From: Allohoeflea poritis
GTDB taxonomy: Bacteria; Pseudomonadota; Alphaproteobacteria; Rhizobiales; Rhizobiaceae
DNA: 64,000 bases
Assembly (NCBI RefSeq): GCF_027889715.1
Contig: NZ_JAPJZH010000017.1
Coordinates: 43,773-107,772, forward strand
Direction: 5' to 3'
Part shown: positions 44,373 through 53,922 of the stretch, in pieces
How the letters are laid out: each line of letters begins with the position of its first letter
Numbering within the stretch: position 1 is the first letter of the stretch
Made by a program: the position numbers and the translations under genes
Notes under the pieces: generated by a model
The model's input: only the letters and a program-made list of their open reading frames with translations
Database searches by the model: none
Told to the model about the DNA's origin: nothing

Positions 44373-45689
44373 TTAGTTCGCAAATCGCTTGATCAGCATG
44401 ATATCGGCAGAAACGCTGTCAGCTACAAAGTTGGGTATGTTGGAATCCTGGTTCAAGTAGTTGACGCCGACCTGGAAGTTGACGTTCGACGTCACCTCGG
44501 ACGACGGCAACTGGAATTTCTCAAGCATCACGTCAAGCGGAATGCCATAGGCCAAACGCGCCTTGAACAGCTCGTCCTCGCGCGTCACGGTTGGCGAGTA
44601 GTTCGGGTCCGGCTGGTCGTAATCCTGCCAGCGATAGGAAGCCGACGCCAGGACATACTGGCCCTGCCCGAGCAGGAAGACGCTGCTTGCGGCAATCTCG
44701 ACAGCATCATAGCTGTAGCTGTCGTTGCGCGCGTCCTTGAAATAACCGGTCACGCGGGCGGTTATGCGGTTTCTCTCGGTCGGGCGAAGCGAAACCCCGC
44801 CGGTTGCCTTGGCCAGCCAGCCGTCGCGCGCGCTGCCGACCGAATCGGTGGAGATGGCTTCGTAGTTCTGGTAAACGCCCTCGCCGCCGGCAAAGACCGA
44901 TACCTGCGGATTGACTGTGTATTTGACCCTGCCGCCGCCGCCGTAATCGGTGCGGTAAATCTGTCCGTCCAAAGCCAGAACCTGTGTCACGCCGTAGGGC
45001 GTGAACTGCAAATCGTCGTGGAAGAGGCTCGCGCCGGCCCGAATCCGGCCGGTTATGTAGTCCGCTTCGCTGACACTGAATTGCTCGTTAAGATTGGTGT
45101 TGAGCTGTACGAAGCCGTAGCTGCCCGTTCCGCCGGGCAGGTCGCTTTCGAGCCGAAGCATGGATCCGGCCGCGAAGGCTCCGTCAACCCGGGCGTCGGT
45201 ATCGAGCGGGTTTCCGTCAAGATCGACCGTGGAGCTTGTCGTCAGGTCGGGATTGCTGTCGACCCGGAAGCCGGCCGCGATCCGGCCGGTCAGCCTGGTG
45301 CTCTTGGATTTGGCGCTGGCGAGCGCCAGGTATTTGTTCACTTCCCTGGACTGGCTGGCGCTCAGCGGCCGGTCGGAAAGCAGAGTCAGTTCCCGCTTGG
45401 CGCCGGCCATATCGTCGAGGCGATAAAGAACAAGCGCGTAAAAGAGGCGGGCATTGTCCCAGTTCGGCTGCAGCAGCAAAACGCGCTCAAGCGCGGCCGC
45501 CGCCTGTTCCAGATCACCCTTGATGACCTGTTGCTGCGCGTAAAGATAGTTGAGCTCGAGATCGTCCGGATTGTCCAGAATGTCCTGATAGGTGACATCC
45601 TGCGCGCCGGCGGATACGACGATCGCCAGCGAAAAAAACGTAGACAAAGCCGTTTTCTTCAATAATTTCAGCATGTCCCCACTCAACAT
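44373..45689 (-). CDS. outer-membrane beta-barrel protein with N-terminal TPR (SLAM/DUF560-like)
   Basis: 438 residues. Signal peptide LLKKTALSTFFSLAIVVSAGA, a helical TPR part (about 40-140; QQVIKGDLEQAAAALERVLLLQPNWDNARLFYALVLYRL), then a C-terminal half of alternating beta strands closing with ADIMLIKRFAN, an aromatic near-terminal residue as in outer-membrane barrels. Resembles surface-lipoprotein assembly modulators and related TPR porins. Start chosen at 45689 behind GAGAGGGG; 45674 is also possible. Probably exports or displays the FecR-domain protein encoded 30 bp downstream; inference from pairing. Confidence 0.75.
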   Translation of the reverse strand: MLSGDMLKLLKKTALSTFFSLAIVVSAGAQDVTYQDILDNPDDLELNYLYAQQQVIKGDLEQAAAALERVLLLQPNWDNARLFYALVLYRLDDMAGAKRELTLLSDRPLSASQSREVNKYLALASAKSKSTRLTGRIAAGFRVDSNPDLTTSSTVDLDGNPLDTDARVDGAFAAGSMLRLESDLPGGTGSYGFVQLNTNLNEQFSVSEADYITGRIRAGASLFHDDLQFTPYGVTQVLALDGQIYRTDYGGGGRVKYTVNPQVSVFAGGEGVYQNYEAISTDSVGSARDGWLAKATGGVSLRPTERNRITARVTGYFKDARNDSYSYDAVEIAASSVFLLGQGQYVLASASYRWQDYDQPDPNYSPTVTREDELFKARLAYGIPLDVMLEKFQLPSSEVTSNVNFQVGVNYLNQDSNIPNFVADSVSADIMLIKRFAN

Positions 45690-45797
45690 GCGCCCCTCTC
45701 GGAAATATAGTAGGACGATTTGAGAACTTTTGTAAATCAAACGAATGTTTCTGTCAGTTAGAATTTGCCATTGTTGTAATAATTAAGAGGGAATGAC

Positions 45798-48008
45798 TTG
45801 TATTTCTGGAAAAGCCGCTCCCCGCAGCTCATGGCGCTTTACGCCGGAGTTTTGTCGCTGGCGCTGCTTTTTATTGCCGCATCGCTCGGCAAGCCGCTCT
45901 TCGACAGGCTGTCTTCGCTCGTTTTCGATGAGTACCAAAGCTTCAAACCACGCGCGCCGGCCGGTGCGCCGATTCTGATCGTCGATATTGACGAGGAATC
46001 CATCGATGCGATCGGGCAATGGCCCTGGCCACGCTCGCAACTGGCGCAACTCGTCGATACGCTTGGCGCCCTTGGCGCAGCGGTTATTGCTTTCGATATG
46101 GCGTTTGCCGAGAAGGACCGGACGTCGCTGAACCGGACGCTGGAGGAACTGCATCGCGCGGGCGCGCAGATCAGTTTTCCCGAGGGTGTTCCGGCCCTCG
46201 ACAACGACATTGTCTTTGCCGAGGTCCTGAAACGCAATCCGACCGTGACCGGATTTGCGCTGACCAATGAATTCACGTCCGGGCTGCCCAAGCCCAAAGC
46301 AGGCTTTGCTTATGCCGGCCGCGATCCGAAGGATATTCTGCCGTCCTATCATGGCGGGCTGCACAATCTCGAAGCATTCGACGAGGCGGCGACGGGGATC
46401 GGATTTTTCAGCTTTCCGCCCGCCGTGGACGGCGTGGTCCGCAAGGTTCCGCTCATTTCCATCGGCAATGATGCGATCTATCCATCCCTCGGCATGGAGG
46501 CGCTGCGTGTCGCGCAACAGGCCGCAAACTTCGTCATCAGAAGCACCGGGGCCAGCGGCGAGGCGGAAGCCGGAGCACCGGCCGTCGTCGACATCCGGGC
46601 CGGAGCCTTCGAGGCGCCGACAGACGGTATCGGCCAGCTGTGGCTGTACTATTCCGGCGAAATGGCGAACAACACGATCCCGGCCCGTGAACTGCTGAGC
46701 GACTCCCCGGACCGCGCGCAGCTCGAAGCCCGTATCGCCGGACACATCGTCCTCATAGGCACCAGCGCGGTCGGATTGCGCGATCTTGTGGTCACGCCGC
46801 TTGGCGCCGGTGTCCCCGGCGTCACCGTCCATGCCGAGCTGATCGATCAGATCCTCTCCGGCACATTCCTCAACCGGCCGGATTACATGGTCGGCCTGGA
46901 GTATTTCCTCGCCATCATTGTCACGGCGGTGCTGATTTTCACCATCCGGCCCGGTCAGCCTTTCATGGCAGCAGCTTTCGCCATGGCACTCCTGGCGGTG
47001 ATCCTGGCTGTCTCCTGGTATCTGTTTTCAACACGGCAGGTGCTGCTTGATCCCCTGCTGCCGTCTCTGGCAGTGGTGCTCGTCTTCGTTTCGGTCACGA
47101 TCGCGCAATATCTCAGCAGCGAGCGCGAAAAACGCTTTATCCGCGGCGCGTTCGGCCGATATCTCTCGCCGGCCATGGTCAACCAGCTTTCGACCGATCC
47201 GCACTCGCTCAAGCTCGGTGGCGAGTTGCGCGACGTGACGCTGCTGTTCTGCGATATTCGCGGCTTCACGTCCCTGTCGGAAAACCTGGATCCGGAGGGC
47301 CTGACACGGCTTCTCAATGATTTTCTGACGCCGATGACCGACGAATTGCTGAAGACCGGCGCGACGATCGACAAATATATGGGCGATGCCATCATGGCGT
47401 TCTGGAACGCGCCGCTGAGTGTTCCGCATCACCGCGCGGCAGCGCAACAGGCAGCGCTCGGGATGATCCGCCGACTTGACCGGCTGAACGCCGAGAAGGA
47501 TTTCGACATCCGCATCGGAATCGGTTTGAACTCCGGTGCCTGCTGCGTCGGCAATCTCGGCTCGATGCAACGCTTCAACTACTCGGCAATCGGAGACGCG
47601 GTCAATGTGGCGGCGCGCATCGAGGGCATTACAAAAGCCTACGGCCTGCCGGTCCTGCTGGCCGAGTCCGTGCTGGAAGACGCCCCGGCGCCCGGACCGC
47701 AGATCGTTCTCGAAGTGGACAGCGTACAGGTCGTCGGCCGCGAGGAACCGCTGGTCCTGCACACGGTCTTCGACGAGAGCCGGCTGAACGGGCTAAGCCC
47801 GAAGGTGCTCACGGCCGCCCAATCGGCGTTCCTGGACACCTACCGCGCCGGTGATTTCGAAGCGGCCTACGAGCAGGCACGGTCGCTGAAGGAGGTCGCA
47901 CCGCCGGTGCTGAGCGGCCTTTACGCGACCTATCTCGACCGGCTCGCGGCTTTCGCCGCCGCCCCGCCCGACAATTGGAACGGCGTCTACCGGTTCACGG
48001 AGAAGTAG
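45798..48008 (+). CDS. adenylate/guanylate cyclase with CHASE2 sensor domain
   Basis: 736 residues. One N-terminal membrane helix (about 12-32), a periplasmic CHASE2 domain (about 40-360; ILIVDIDEESIDAIGQWPWPRSQ is its hallmark), three membrane helices (about 369-440), then a class III cyclase domain (about 470-650) with both metal aspartates (FCDIRGFTS, DKYMGDAIMAFWN) and NYSAIGDAVNVAARIEG. Should make cAMP in response to an extracytoplasmic cue. The start is a TTG at 45798 with AAGAGGG six bases upstream; the first in-frame ATG, 45831, would cut into the first helix. Divergent from the barrel/FecR genes over ~108 AT-rich bases. Confidence 0.9.
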   Translation: MYFWKSRSPQLMALYAGVLSLALLFIAASLGKPLFDRLSSLVFDEYQSFKPRAPAGAPILIVDIDEESIDAIGQWPWPRSQLAQLVDTLGALGAAVIAFDMAFAEKDRTSLNRTLEELHRAGAQISFPEGVPALDNDIVFAEVLKRNPTVTGFALTNEFTSGLPKPKAGFAYAGRDPKDILPSYHGGLHNLEAFDEAATGIGFFSFPPAVDGVVRKVPLISIGNDAIYPSLGMEALRVAQQAANFVIRSTGASGEAEAGAPAVVDIRAGAFEAPTDGIGQLWLYYSGEMANNTIPARELLSDSPDRAQLEARIAGHIVLIGTSAVGLRDLVVTPLGAGVPGVTVHAELIDQILSGTFLNRPDYMVGLEYFLAIIVTAVLIFTIRPGQPFMAAAFAMALLAVILAVSWYLFSTRQVLLDPLLPSLAVVLVFVSVTIAQYLSSEREKRFIRGAFGRYLSPAMVNQLSTDPHSLKLGGELRDVTLLFCDIRGFTSLSENLDPEGLTRLLNDFLTPMTDELLKTGATIDKYMGDAIMAFWNAPLSVPHHRAAAQQAALGMIRRLDRLNAEKDFDIRIGIGLNSGACCVGNLGSMQRFNYSAIGDAVNVAARIEGITKAYGLPVLLAESVLEDAPAPGPQIVLEVDSVQVVGREEPLVLHTVFDESRLNGLSPKVLTAAQSAFLDTYRAGDFEAAYEQARSLKEVAPPVLSGLYATYLDRLAAFAAAPPDNWNGVYRFTEK

Positions 48009-48169
48009 CACCCGGCTTTAACTGCTGCGGCCGCTACATGCCGCCACTGTGAGATTCGCTACATCGTTCGCCGAACGCCACCCCTACCCTTCCACCCGGC
48101 CCGCTACGGGGCCGAATTCCACAGGTGCATGCAGTTTTCATCCGCGTCCCAACACGGAAGGCATGAACA

Positions 48170-49462
48170 ATGGGCGATATCTATCAGGACATATGGTCGG
48201 CCGATCAGGCCGAGAACGGCATCGAACCGATCCTCGCATCCGAGGAGGGCAACAAGGAAACCGGCTATGTGAAGGTCGACGCCGATGACAGCGGAAACGC
48301 GGACCCGGACCTTCGTATCCTGCCGATGGCCGTCATTCCGCCTCACAAAGAACGGAGCTACGAATTGTGCCGCAGGCTGTTCAACAATTACGCACTGCCG
48401 GAAGCGGCGCGGGAAACCGACACACCGCAGGAGCGGGCCGAAAGGCACGAGTTCGTCGAGGCTATCGTGGCGAGCGCACCGATGAAGGTCGCCCGGGAAT
48501 ATGTGGAGCTGAGAACCAGCACCACCATGTCGGACGAACGCTGGCACAATACGCTGATGGATCACTGGTTCCGGCGCTTCGAGCAGTCTTCCGATCCGCA
48601 TCTGTCCGGTTTCGAGCATGTCGTTGTCGGAGAGCAAGAAGGCAGCAAGGTGCAGGGCTATCATTTCTGGTACAAATACTATCTCGACGACGGGTTCGCC
48701 TCACAAGTCGATGACGGTCTTTCCGTTGTGCCGGGCCTGTCCGACGACCGCATTGTCTATGTCGGCTCGAAGGCACATCCCAAGCAGCCGGCCTTTCCGG
48801 AATCGGTCACCATCCAGTTCCGCTGGAACGCGCCTGACTACGACGCCGGCGAAAGCCGGCCGCTGCACAAAAAGATCGGGGGCTTCTTCGTCGGCTGCTC
48901 GGTCGAGGGGCTGATGGCGCTTGGTACGGTGCGCGCGCATCTCGGTGCCAACGCGCCGAAGACAGCGGTGATCGAGGGCGCGCGCTACCAGATGAAGCTG
49001 TTTCGCTCGGCGAATAACATGCACATCCGCACATTCTATCCGGTGTTCCAGGGGCCGGCCGATCCCGTCGGTGGCGGCGAGGACGTCACCGGCGGTACGA
49101 CGGTCACGACACGTCCGGTGGATAATGGGGGTGCCGGTGATGTGCGCATCGTCGCGGCATTCGCCAATCCGCAGGGTCACGATCCGGGCCGGGAAATGGT
49201 GACGATCATCAACACCGGTCCGGTCCCGGTCGATCTCGGCGACTGGCGGGTCATCGACAAGAACGGCAATTTCGACGCGATCGAAGGCATCAGCCTGGCG
49301 CCCGGCCACACCCATATGGCTGTTCTGTCGGGGCGCGGCGCGCAGCTTTCCAACAAGGGCGGCACCATCGCGCTTGCAAGCGGCGACGGCACTGCGGTGC
49401 ACCAGGTCAGCTATACGAAGGCGCAGGTCCGGGCGCAGAATCGGACCCTGATCTTCGGTTGA
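48170..49462 (+). CDS. EndoU-like endoribonuclease fused to a lamin-tail domain
   Basis: 430 residues in two parts. Residues ~60-295 match the XendoU family: SGFEHVVVGEQ with His150, GYHFWYKYYL with His165, and PLHKKIGGFFVGCSVEGLMALGTV with Lys234/235 as the third catalytic residue before the hallmark F[IV]G.S.E...A. The family cleaves RNA at uridylates using two His and a Lys. Residues ~322-430 form a lamin-tail (LTD) beta-sandwich (EMVTIINTG, VDLGDWRVIDKNG, GGTIALASGDG). A Gly/Thr linker joins them. No signal peptide or secretion motif is visible. Monocistronic, 161 bp after the cyclase gene. Confidence 0.78.
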   Translation: MGDIYQDIWSADQAENGIEPILASEEGNKETGYVKVDADDSGNADPDLRILPMAVIPPHKERSYELCRRLFNNYALPEAARETDTPQERAERHEFVEAIVASAPMKVAREYVELRTSTTMSDERWHNTLMDHWFRRFEQSSDPHLSGFEHVVVGEQEGSKVQGYHFWYKYYLDDGFASQVDDGLSVVPGLSDDRIVYVGSKAHPKQPAFPESVTIQFRWNAPDYDAGESRPLHKKIGGFFVGCSVEGLMALGTVRAHLGANAPKTAVIEGARYQMKLFRSANNMHIRTFYPVFQGPADPVGGGEDVTGGTTVTTRPVDNGGAGDVRIVAAFANPQGHDPGREMVTIINTGPVPVDLGDWRVIDKNGNFDAIEGISLAPGHTHMAVLSGRGAQLSNKGGTIALASGDGTAVHQVSYTKAQVRAQNRTLIFG

Positions 49463-49856
49463 GACGGACTACAGCAATTACCGCCGCCGTTCGCTCCGGA
49501 GGCGTTTCTCTGGAAGCGGAAGGCGGCGGGCATAAAACAACCGTCGCAAGTTTCATGTAAAAGGCAGTCTTGCGGTCACCGCCGGAAAAAACACGACCGG
49601 AATGACCGCCATTTGAGTGCAGGTCTCTTGCTCTCGAATGTGGCTGAAAGCTTGGGCACCCCCCAAATTGCCGGCCTTCAAAAAAACAGCAAAGCCAACG
49701 CTATCCGAAAATATTATCCATCTGCATATTTTTGCGGAGACAACACGTATATTTGTCTATCAATTATCGTATTGCCGCGCTAAATACTGAAATCTGAAAA
49801 GTTGATCTCTTCGATCCATTTGGGTCGAAAGCGGTTCGGCGGGAATAGTATTCTGG
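49463..49856. other. intergenic region before the glycoconjugate cluster
   Basis: 394 bp. A stem at 49481-49529 (CCGCCGCC pairing with GGCGGCGG, extended by partly matching bases) may end the EndoU transcript, though no T run follows. The right half, 49670-49800, is markedly AT-rich and is the probable promoter zone of the cluster. I see no further gene or RNA. Confidence 0.5.
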
Positions 49857-50783
49857 ATGGGACAGATGACCGTTTCTGCAAGACAGCATATCGCGCGTGC
49901 TCTTGATGGTCTAGCGCTGGGAAAGCCCTACGCGATCGTAGATTATCCCAACTACGCCAATCCGGGGGACTGCGCGATCTGGATCGGAGCACGGACGGCC
50001 CTCGAGCGCCTTTACGGGCACGCGCCCGCCTATGTTTCGACCGTCCGGCAATTCGACGCCCGTCAATGCCGTGACAGAATTTCCCGCGGCACGGTTTTCT
50101 TTCTCGGCGGCGGAAACTTCGGATCGCTCTATGACAAGCATCACCGCATGCGCCTGCGCGCGCTGGAGAAAATAGCTGATATGCGTATCGTTCTGCTGCC
50201 TTTGAGCGTCGCGGAACGCGGTTCGGATACCGACAACCCGTCGCTGATCGCCGAAACCAGGGCCATACTCGGGCGCTGCAGTCAGCTGAAGGTTTTCGCG
50301 CGCGAAACAAACAGCCAGAAGCGGCTTCGGGAAACCTACGGGATCGATGCGGAACTTTGCCCGGACACAGCCCACTGGTGCAGCATCTCGGACGTCACGC
50401 CGGCAACCGAGGCCGTCGGCCTTCTTCGCAAGGACAACGAGGCCCTGCCGAGGCGCTCCCGCGGCAATCTGCCGGACAGCGCGATATTCGACTGGCGCGA
50501 TGACAGTTCCATCAAGCAGATGAACCGGCTGGGAAAAATATCATCTTTTATTCCGGCCCCGCGGCTCCGGCTTGCGGCGTTTGATCGTGTCGCCAAGGCC
50601 AAGGTCGCCGCCGCTTCAAGACTGTTGGGCCGCGGCAATCACGTCGTGACGGATCGCCTGCATGGCGTCATTCTGGCTTCACTGATGAAGCGCAAGGTCG
50701 CGGCGGCCGACAACAAGACCGGTAAAGTCGGCGCTTATGTCAGCACCTGGCCGCAATTGCTGCCCGACGTTACGCTGAACTGA
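49857..50783 (+). CDS. polysaccharide pyruvyl transferase family protein
   Basis: 308 residues of the PF04230 type (WcaK/ExoV/CsaB). Seen: YPNYANPGDCAIWIGA, the early GDxAIW element; FFLGGGNFGSLYD; VLLPLSVAERG; and the C-terminal signature VVTDRLHGVILASLM. Adds a pyruvate ketal from PEP to a sugar of an exopolysaccharide or capsule. The ATG at 49857 overlaps an earlier weak start region; an internal ATG at 49866 is also possible. Convergent with the GT25 gene. Confidence 0.85.
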   Translation: MGQMTVSARQHIARALDGLALGKPYAIVDYPNYANPGDCAIWIGARTALERLYGHAPAYVSTVRQFDARQCRDRISRGTVFFLGGGNFGSLYDKHHRMRLRALEKIADMRIVLLPLSVAERGSDTDNPSLIAETRAILGRCSQLKVFARETNSQKRLRETYGIDAELCPDTAHWCSISDVTPATEAVGLLRKDNEALPRRSRGNLPDSAIFDWRDDSSIKQMNRLGKISSFIPAPRLRLAAFDRVAKAKVAAASRLLGRGNHVVTDRLHGVILASLMKRKVAAADNKTGKVGAYVSTWPQLLPDVTLN

Positions 50784-50798
50784 CAGCCCCTGCGGCAT

Positions 50799-51572
50799 CT
50801 ACCAGGGAAATTTTCTTGTCCGCGGAAAGTCTGCCGCGTGCAACGATCGCATCCGGCGCAAATACGTCTGATAGAGCAGATTCGACAGAAACCGGTCCAC
50901 CGGATTCCTTGACTTGTGTGATCGCCTGTCACCATCCAGCGTGCTGTTGGTTGCGGTGTCCTGTCGCGGCGCGCAGACCGAAGGCGAGACTATTTTTGTG
51001 CACAGGCCGTGAACCCACCATTGCTTGAGCGCGGAATCGACAGGAATGCTTATCTGCTGCATGGCCTGCTGCAAATACTCGGCCGCCGGCCGGGATATCG
51101 CATAGGCTACGGTCGACATCGGAATCTTGCGTGAAAGCGCAACCGAATAACGGTCGTTCAGCGGCTTGATCCGTTCCAGCGCGAGCGCCTTGTGACTGTA
51201 AAGGCGCAGGATGTCCCAGTCACGATCGCCTGATTCGATCTGCAGCATCGTGTCCCGGGCATTTTCGCAAAACGAGATATCGTCTTCAAACACCCAGGCC
51301 ATTTCCGCCGGACCCTCGGCAATCATCCGCCACACGCGCAGATGCGAGAGAAAGCACGCAACCTCTCCCGGGCTGAGATCGCGCTTGATCCTTGTTTTCG
51401 GTGATTTGTCGACGGCCGCGCTCAGCGCTTGCGGGTCCAGATCGTGATAGTCGACGGCCGCAACTCGTTGAAATCGCATACCGACGGATTTCAGCTCATC
51501 GCTGGAGATTTTCAGCCGCTCAGGATGGCGATTCAGATTGATAAGATAGGCGGGAAATGAAAATTCTGACAC
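50799..51572 (-). CDS. glycosyltransferase family 25 (LPS galactosyltransferase-like)
   Basis: 257 residues from a GTG at 51572 with GGGGA upstream; the open frame continues to 51656 but would overlap the divergent gene. Begins FPAYLINLNRHPERLKIS, the GT25 opening; LSPGEVACFLSHLRVW and WVFEDDISF (EDD metal site) follow, and MSTVAYAISRPAAEYL. Transfers a hexose, often galactose, in LPS/LOS or exopolysaccharide synthesis. Its C-terminus is basic. Confidence 0.85.
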   Translation of the reverse strand: MSEFSFPAYLINLNRHPERLKISSDELKSVGMRFQRVAAVDYHDLDPQALSAAVDKSPKTRIKRDLSPGEVACFLSHLRVWRMIAEGPAEMAWVFEDDISFCENARDTMLQIESGDRDWDILRLYSHKALALERIKPLNDRYSVALSRKIPMSTVAYAISRPAAEYLQQAMQQISIPVDSALKQWWVHGLCTKIVSPSVCAPRQDTATNSTLDGDRRSHKSRNPVDRFLSNLLYQTYLRRMRSLHAADFPRTRKFPW

Positions 51573-51625
51573 AGGTCCCCGATTCGCCCTTATTCTGTGT
51601 ATCGCTGATTGCGCTGGAGAAGAAA

Positions 51626-52618
51626 TTGGTTGATATGCCGAACAGATTTCACGCACTCGTTGTTGTCGAAAACAGCCTCGTCAGTTCCGCTTTCGTCGAT
51701 GCCTGGCTCCGTAGCGGCAATACTGTTGCTGCTCTCTGGACAAGAGATCAAAAATCTTTGTCGTCCGGCACTGTGCAGAAAGTCGTTTCTTTGGCAAGCT
51801 CAGTACCAACACTACAAGAACTGGTCAAGAAGCATAAAATACCTGTAGTTCGAAACGAACCCTTAAGAAATACGGAAGAATCAAGCGGTTTACTGTCAGG
51901 CGTGCAGGCTGACACCCTGATAACGTTGATGACACATCAAATCATTCCGGGCTGGATGATCGAGGCGTTCGGCAGGAGGGCGGTCAATGTCCATCCAGCC
52001 CTTCTGCCGCATTACAAGGGACCCAAGCCAACGCTCAGCCTTCTGGCGGACGGGCAGGCGGACAGATATGGCGGCATAACCGTCCACCGGCTGGATACCG
52101 GCATCGACACGGGAGCGATTATCGGGCAACGCAAGGTTCCGGCTGTTTCGGGCCAGAATGTCGACGTCTGGACTTACCGGATCGCACTCGCCGCCGCCGA
52201 TCTCGCGCGCACGGATCTGCAGGCTTACCTCAAGGGTGATCTTGAGGCGGTCGCGCAGGTGCCCGGCTCGGGCAACTACAGAAAATGCGGTCGTCTGGAG
52301 TTTAGTGTCGAGGCGCAAAAGACGCTTGAAGACGTGCGGCGACTGCTTTCGATGCCCGCCGGCATGACGCTGCGGGCGGTGATCGATCCGCCGATTGGCC
52401 GACGCGACAATTTTCCGATTCACCGCAAGATATCCGTGATCTCCGCTCCGACCGGAGATAACCCGCGGGTCACACGGTTCGCCATCGAAATGGATATCCG
52501 CGACTGCCGGATAAGATTGCTGCGCAAGCGAAAGGCGCTGTCCATCTTTTCCAACCCGGCAATATCGATTGCCCGGTACCGGCTAAACCAATTCAGGCGC
52601 GGCGAGAATCAGGCCTGA
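51626..52618 (+). CDS. formyltransferase-like protein (Formyl_trans_N)
   Basis: 330 residues. The N-formyl-tetrahydrofolate-type core is recognisable: INVHPALLPHYKGPKPT-like VNVHPALLPHYKG (Asn and His of the catalytic triad) and ITVHRLDTGIDTGAII (Asp). Such enzymes formylate amino-sugars (ArnA, VioF, WbkC) or glycinamide/Met-tRNA. Start taken as TTG 51626, with GGAG six bases upstream; 51557 (ATG) would collide with the divergent GT25 gene and 51635 is the next ATG. Context argues for an N-formylated sugar or aminoacyl group in the surface glycan. Confidence 0.8.
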   Translation: MVDMPNRFHALVVVENSLVSSAFVDAWLRSGNTVAALWTRDQKSLSSGTVQKVVSLASSVPTLQELVKKHKIPVVRNEPLRNTEESSGLLSGVQADTLITLMTHQIIPGWMIEAFGRRAVNVHPALLPHYKGPKPTLSLLADGQADRYGGITVHRLDTGIDTGAIIGQRKVPAVSGQNVDVWTYRIALAAADLARTDLQAYLKGDLEAVAQVPGSGNYRKCGRLEFSVEAQKTLEDVRRLLSMPAGMTLRAVIDPPIGRRDNFPIHRKISVISAPTGDNPRVTRFAIEMDIRDCRIRLLRKRKALSIFSNPAISIARYRLNQFRRGENQA

Positions 52619-53922
52619 GCCTTTCGCGTGAGCAAACGCCGGTACCAGCGCCTATTGCCGTACAGATACTTGCAATGGTTGCAGGTGTACGATCGGCCGC
52701 AATTCGTGAGATGACAGGCGATTGGTTTTTTTTCGCTGGCAAGCACGATGCGCTCCAGATGGTCGGCGCCCGAGGCCTTGATGTAGATGAGATCGCCTTT
52801 CTTCAAAGCGTCACCCAGAAAGGCTGCGAGTTCTTCGTAGGTCTCAAACATGAAGAGCCGGTCGGGATAGTCGGCTTTCAATCGTCGCACGCGTTGCGAA
52901 TGGTGACCGAAAAAGATCACAAGCTGGGCCGCGTCCAGCGCCGCTTTCGCGGTGCGCGCATATTTGGCCCGTGCCGACCCGCGATAATCGGAGATCGTCC
53001 CGATGATCATCACCTTGCGGGCTGCGCTGGCTGTTTTGACGATGTCCACGCTTGATTGCATTGTCCAAAGCGGCGCCTTGAATGTGTCGGCTATGAACGT
53101 CATGCCGTTGTGGATGTAGACTTCGTCCTTGAATCTCAGCGGCTCTACCTTTTTGATCCCGGCGGCAGCCTGCTTGAGCGGTACATTCAGCACATGTGCG
53201 GTGGCAAGTGCGGCCAATATGCTCGTTGTCCAGCGTTCGCCGACAAATTGCGTTGCAATGTCAACAACCTCGTTTCCGGCGCAAACACGCAATTCGAGCC
53301 GTTCCGGGAAAGCGCTGCTGCTCGAAACGAGGCGGATATCGGCATCGGCCTTGCTGCCAAAAGTAATCACCTCGGCGCGCGTGCGGCCGGCCATGGCAGA
53401 CACCAGCGGATCATCGGCGTTCAGAATTGCATGTCCGTCGGGCGGCAATATCTCGACCAACTGACCCTTGGAGACAGCAATATCTTCGGTCGATTCGAAA
53501 TTCGAGATGTGATCCATGCCGATGGTGGTCACGACGCCGATCGTCGGCCGGACGAAGTCGAGCGCCTCCTTCATGGCATCATGCTCGTGACCGCTGACCT
53601 CCTGCACCCATATCCTGGCGCTCGACGACATCTTGAACATGGCTCCGCGAATGCCGCTCGGCGTGTTCTTTCCGTACCCCAGAAAGACACCTTGCCTTCG
53701 TTCCAAAGCGGCGGCGGTCAGCTTGGCCGTTGTCGACTTGCCGCAACTGCCGGTGATCGCTATGACGGCGTCCAGGTGCATGCGTCCGCGCCGCCAATGC
53801 GCATACAGTTTCTTCCAGCCTTTGCGTACGGTCCTCATGGAAGTACGTAAAGTACCGTCGCGCCTGTTAAGCGACCTTATGCGATCGGTGATGCTCGCCC
53901 GATTTGTACCCTTGTCACTCAA
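52609..53922 (-). CDS. Mur-ligase-like ATP-dependent amide ligase with C-terminal Cys4 motif
   Basis: 437 residues. Central Mur domain with P-loop AITGSCGKSTTAK (58-65), VTTIGMDHISNF and the ADP-site ILNADDPLVSAM, then a C-terminal ligase domain (IADTFKAPLWTM, MIIGTISDYRGSA). No N-terminal UDP-binding domain of MurC-F type is present, so the acceptor is probably not a UDP-MurNAc peptide; the N-terminal ~50 residues are basic. The C-terminal 35 residues carry CHLTNCGRSYTCNHC (Cys403, 408, 414, 417), an extra metal-site-like tail. Resembles CapB/PgsB and MurF-like ligases of capsule clusters. The stop overlaps the formyltransferase gene by 10 bp. Confidence 0.78.
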   Translation of the reverse strand: MSDKGTNRASITDRIRSLNRRDGTLRTSMRTVRKGWKKLYAHWRRGRMHLDAVIAITGSCGKSTTAKLTAAALERRQGVFLGYGKNTPSGIRGAMFKMSSSARIWVQEVSGHEHDAMKEALDFVRPTIGVVTTIGMDHISNFESTEDIAVSKGQLVEILPPDGHAILNADDPLVSAMAGRTRAEVITFGSKADADIRLVSSSSAFPERLELRVCAGNEVVDIATQFVGERWTTSILAALATAHVLNVPLKQAAAGIKKVEPLRFKDEVYIHNGMTFIADTFKAPLWTMQSSVDIVKTASAARKVMIIGTISDYRGSARAKYARTAKAALDAAQLVIFFGHHSQRVRRLKADYPDRLFMFETYEELAAFLGDALKKGDLIYIKASGADHLERIVLASEKKPIACHLTNCGRSYTCNHCKYLYGNRRWYRRLLTRKAQA

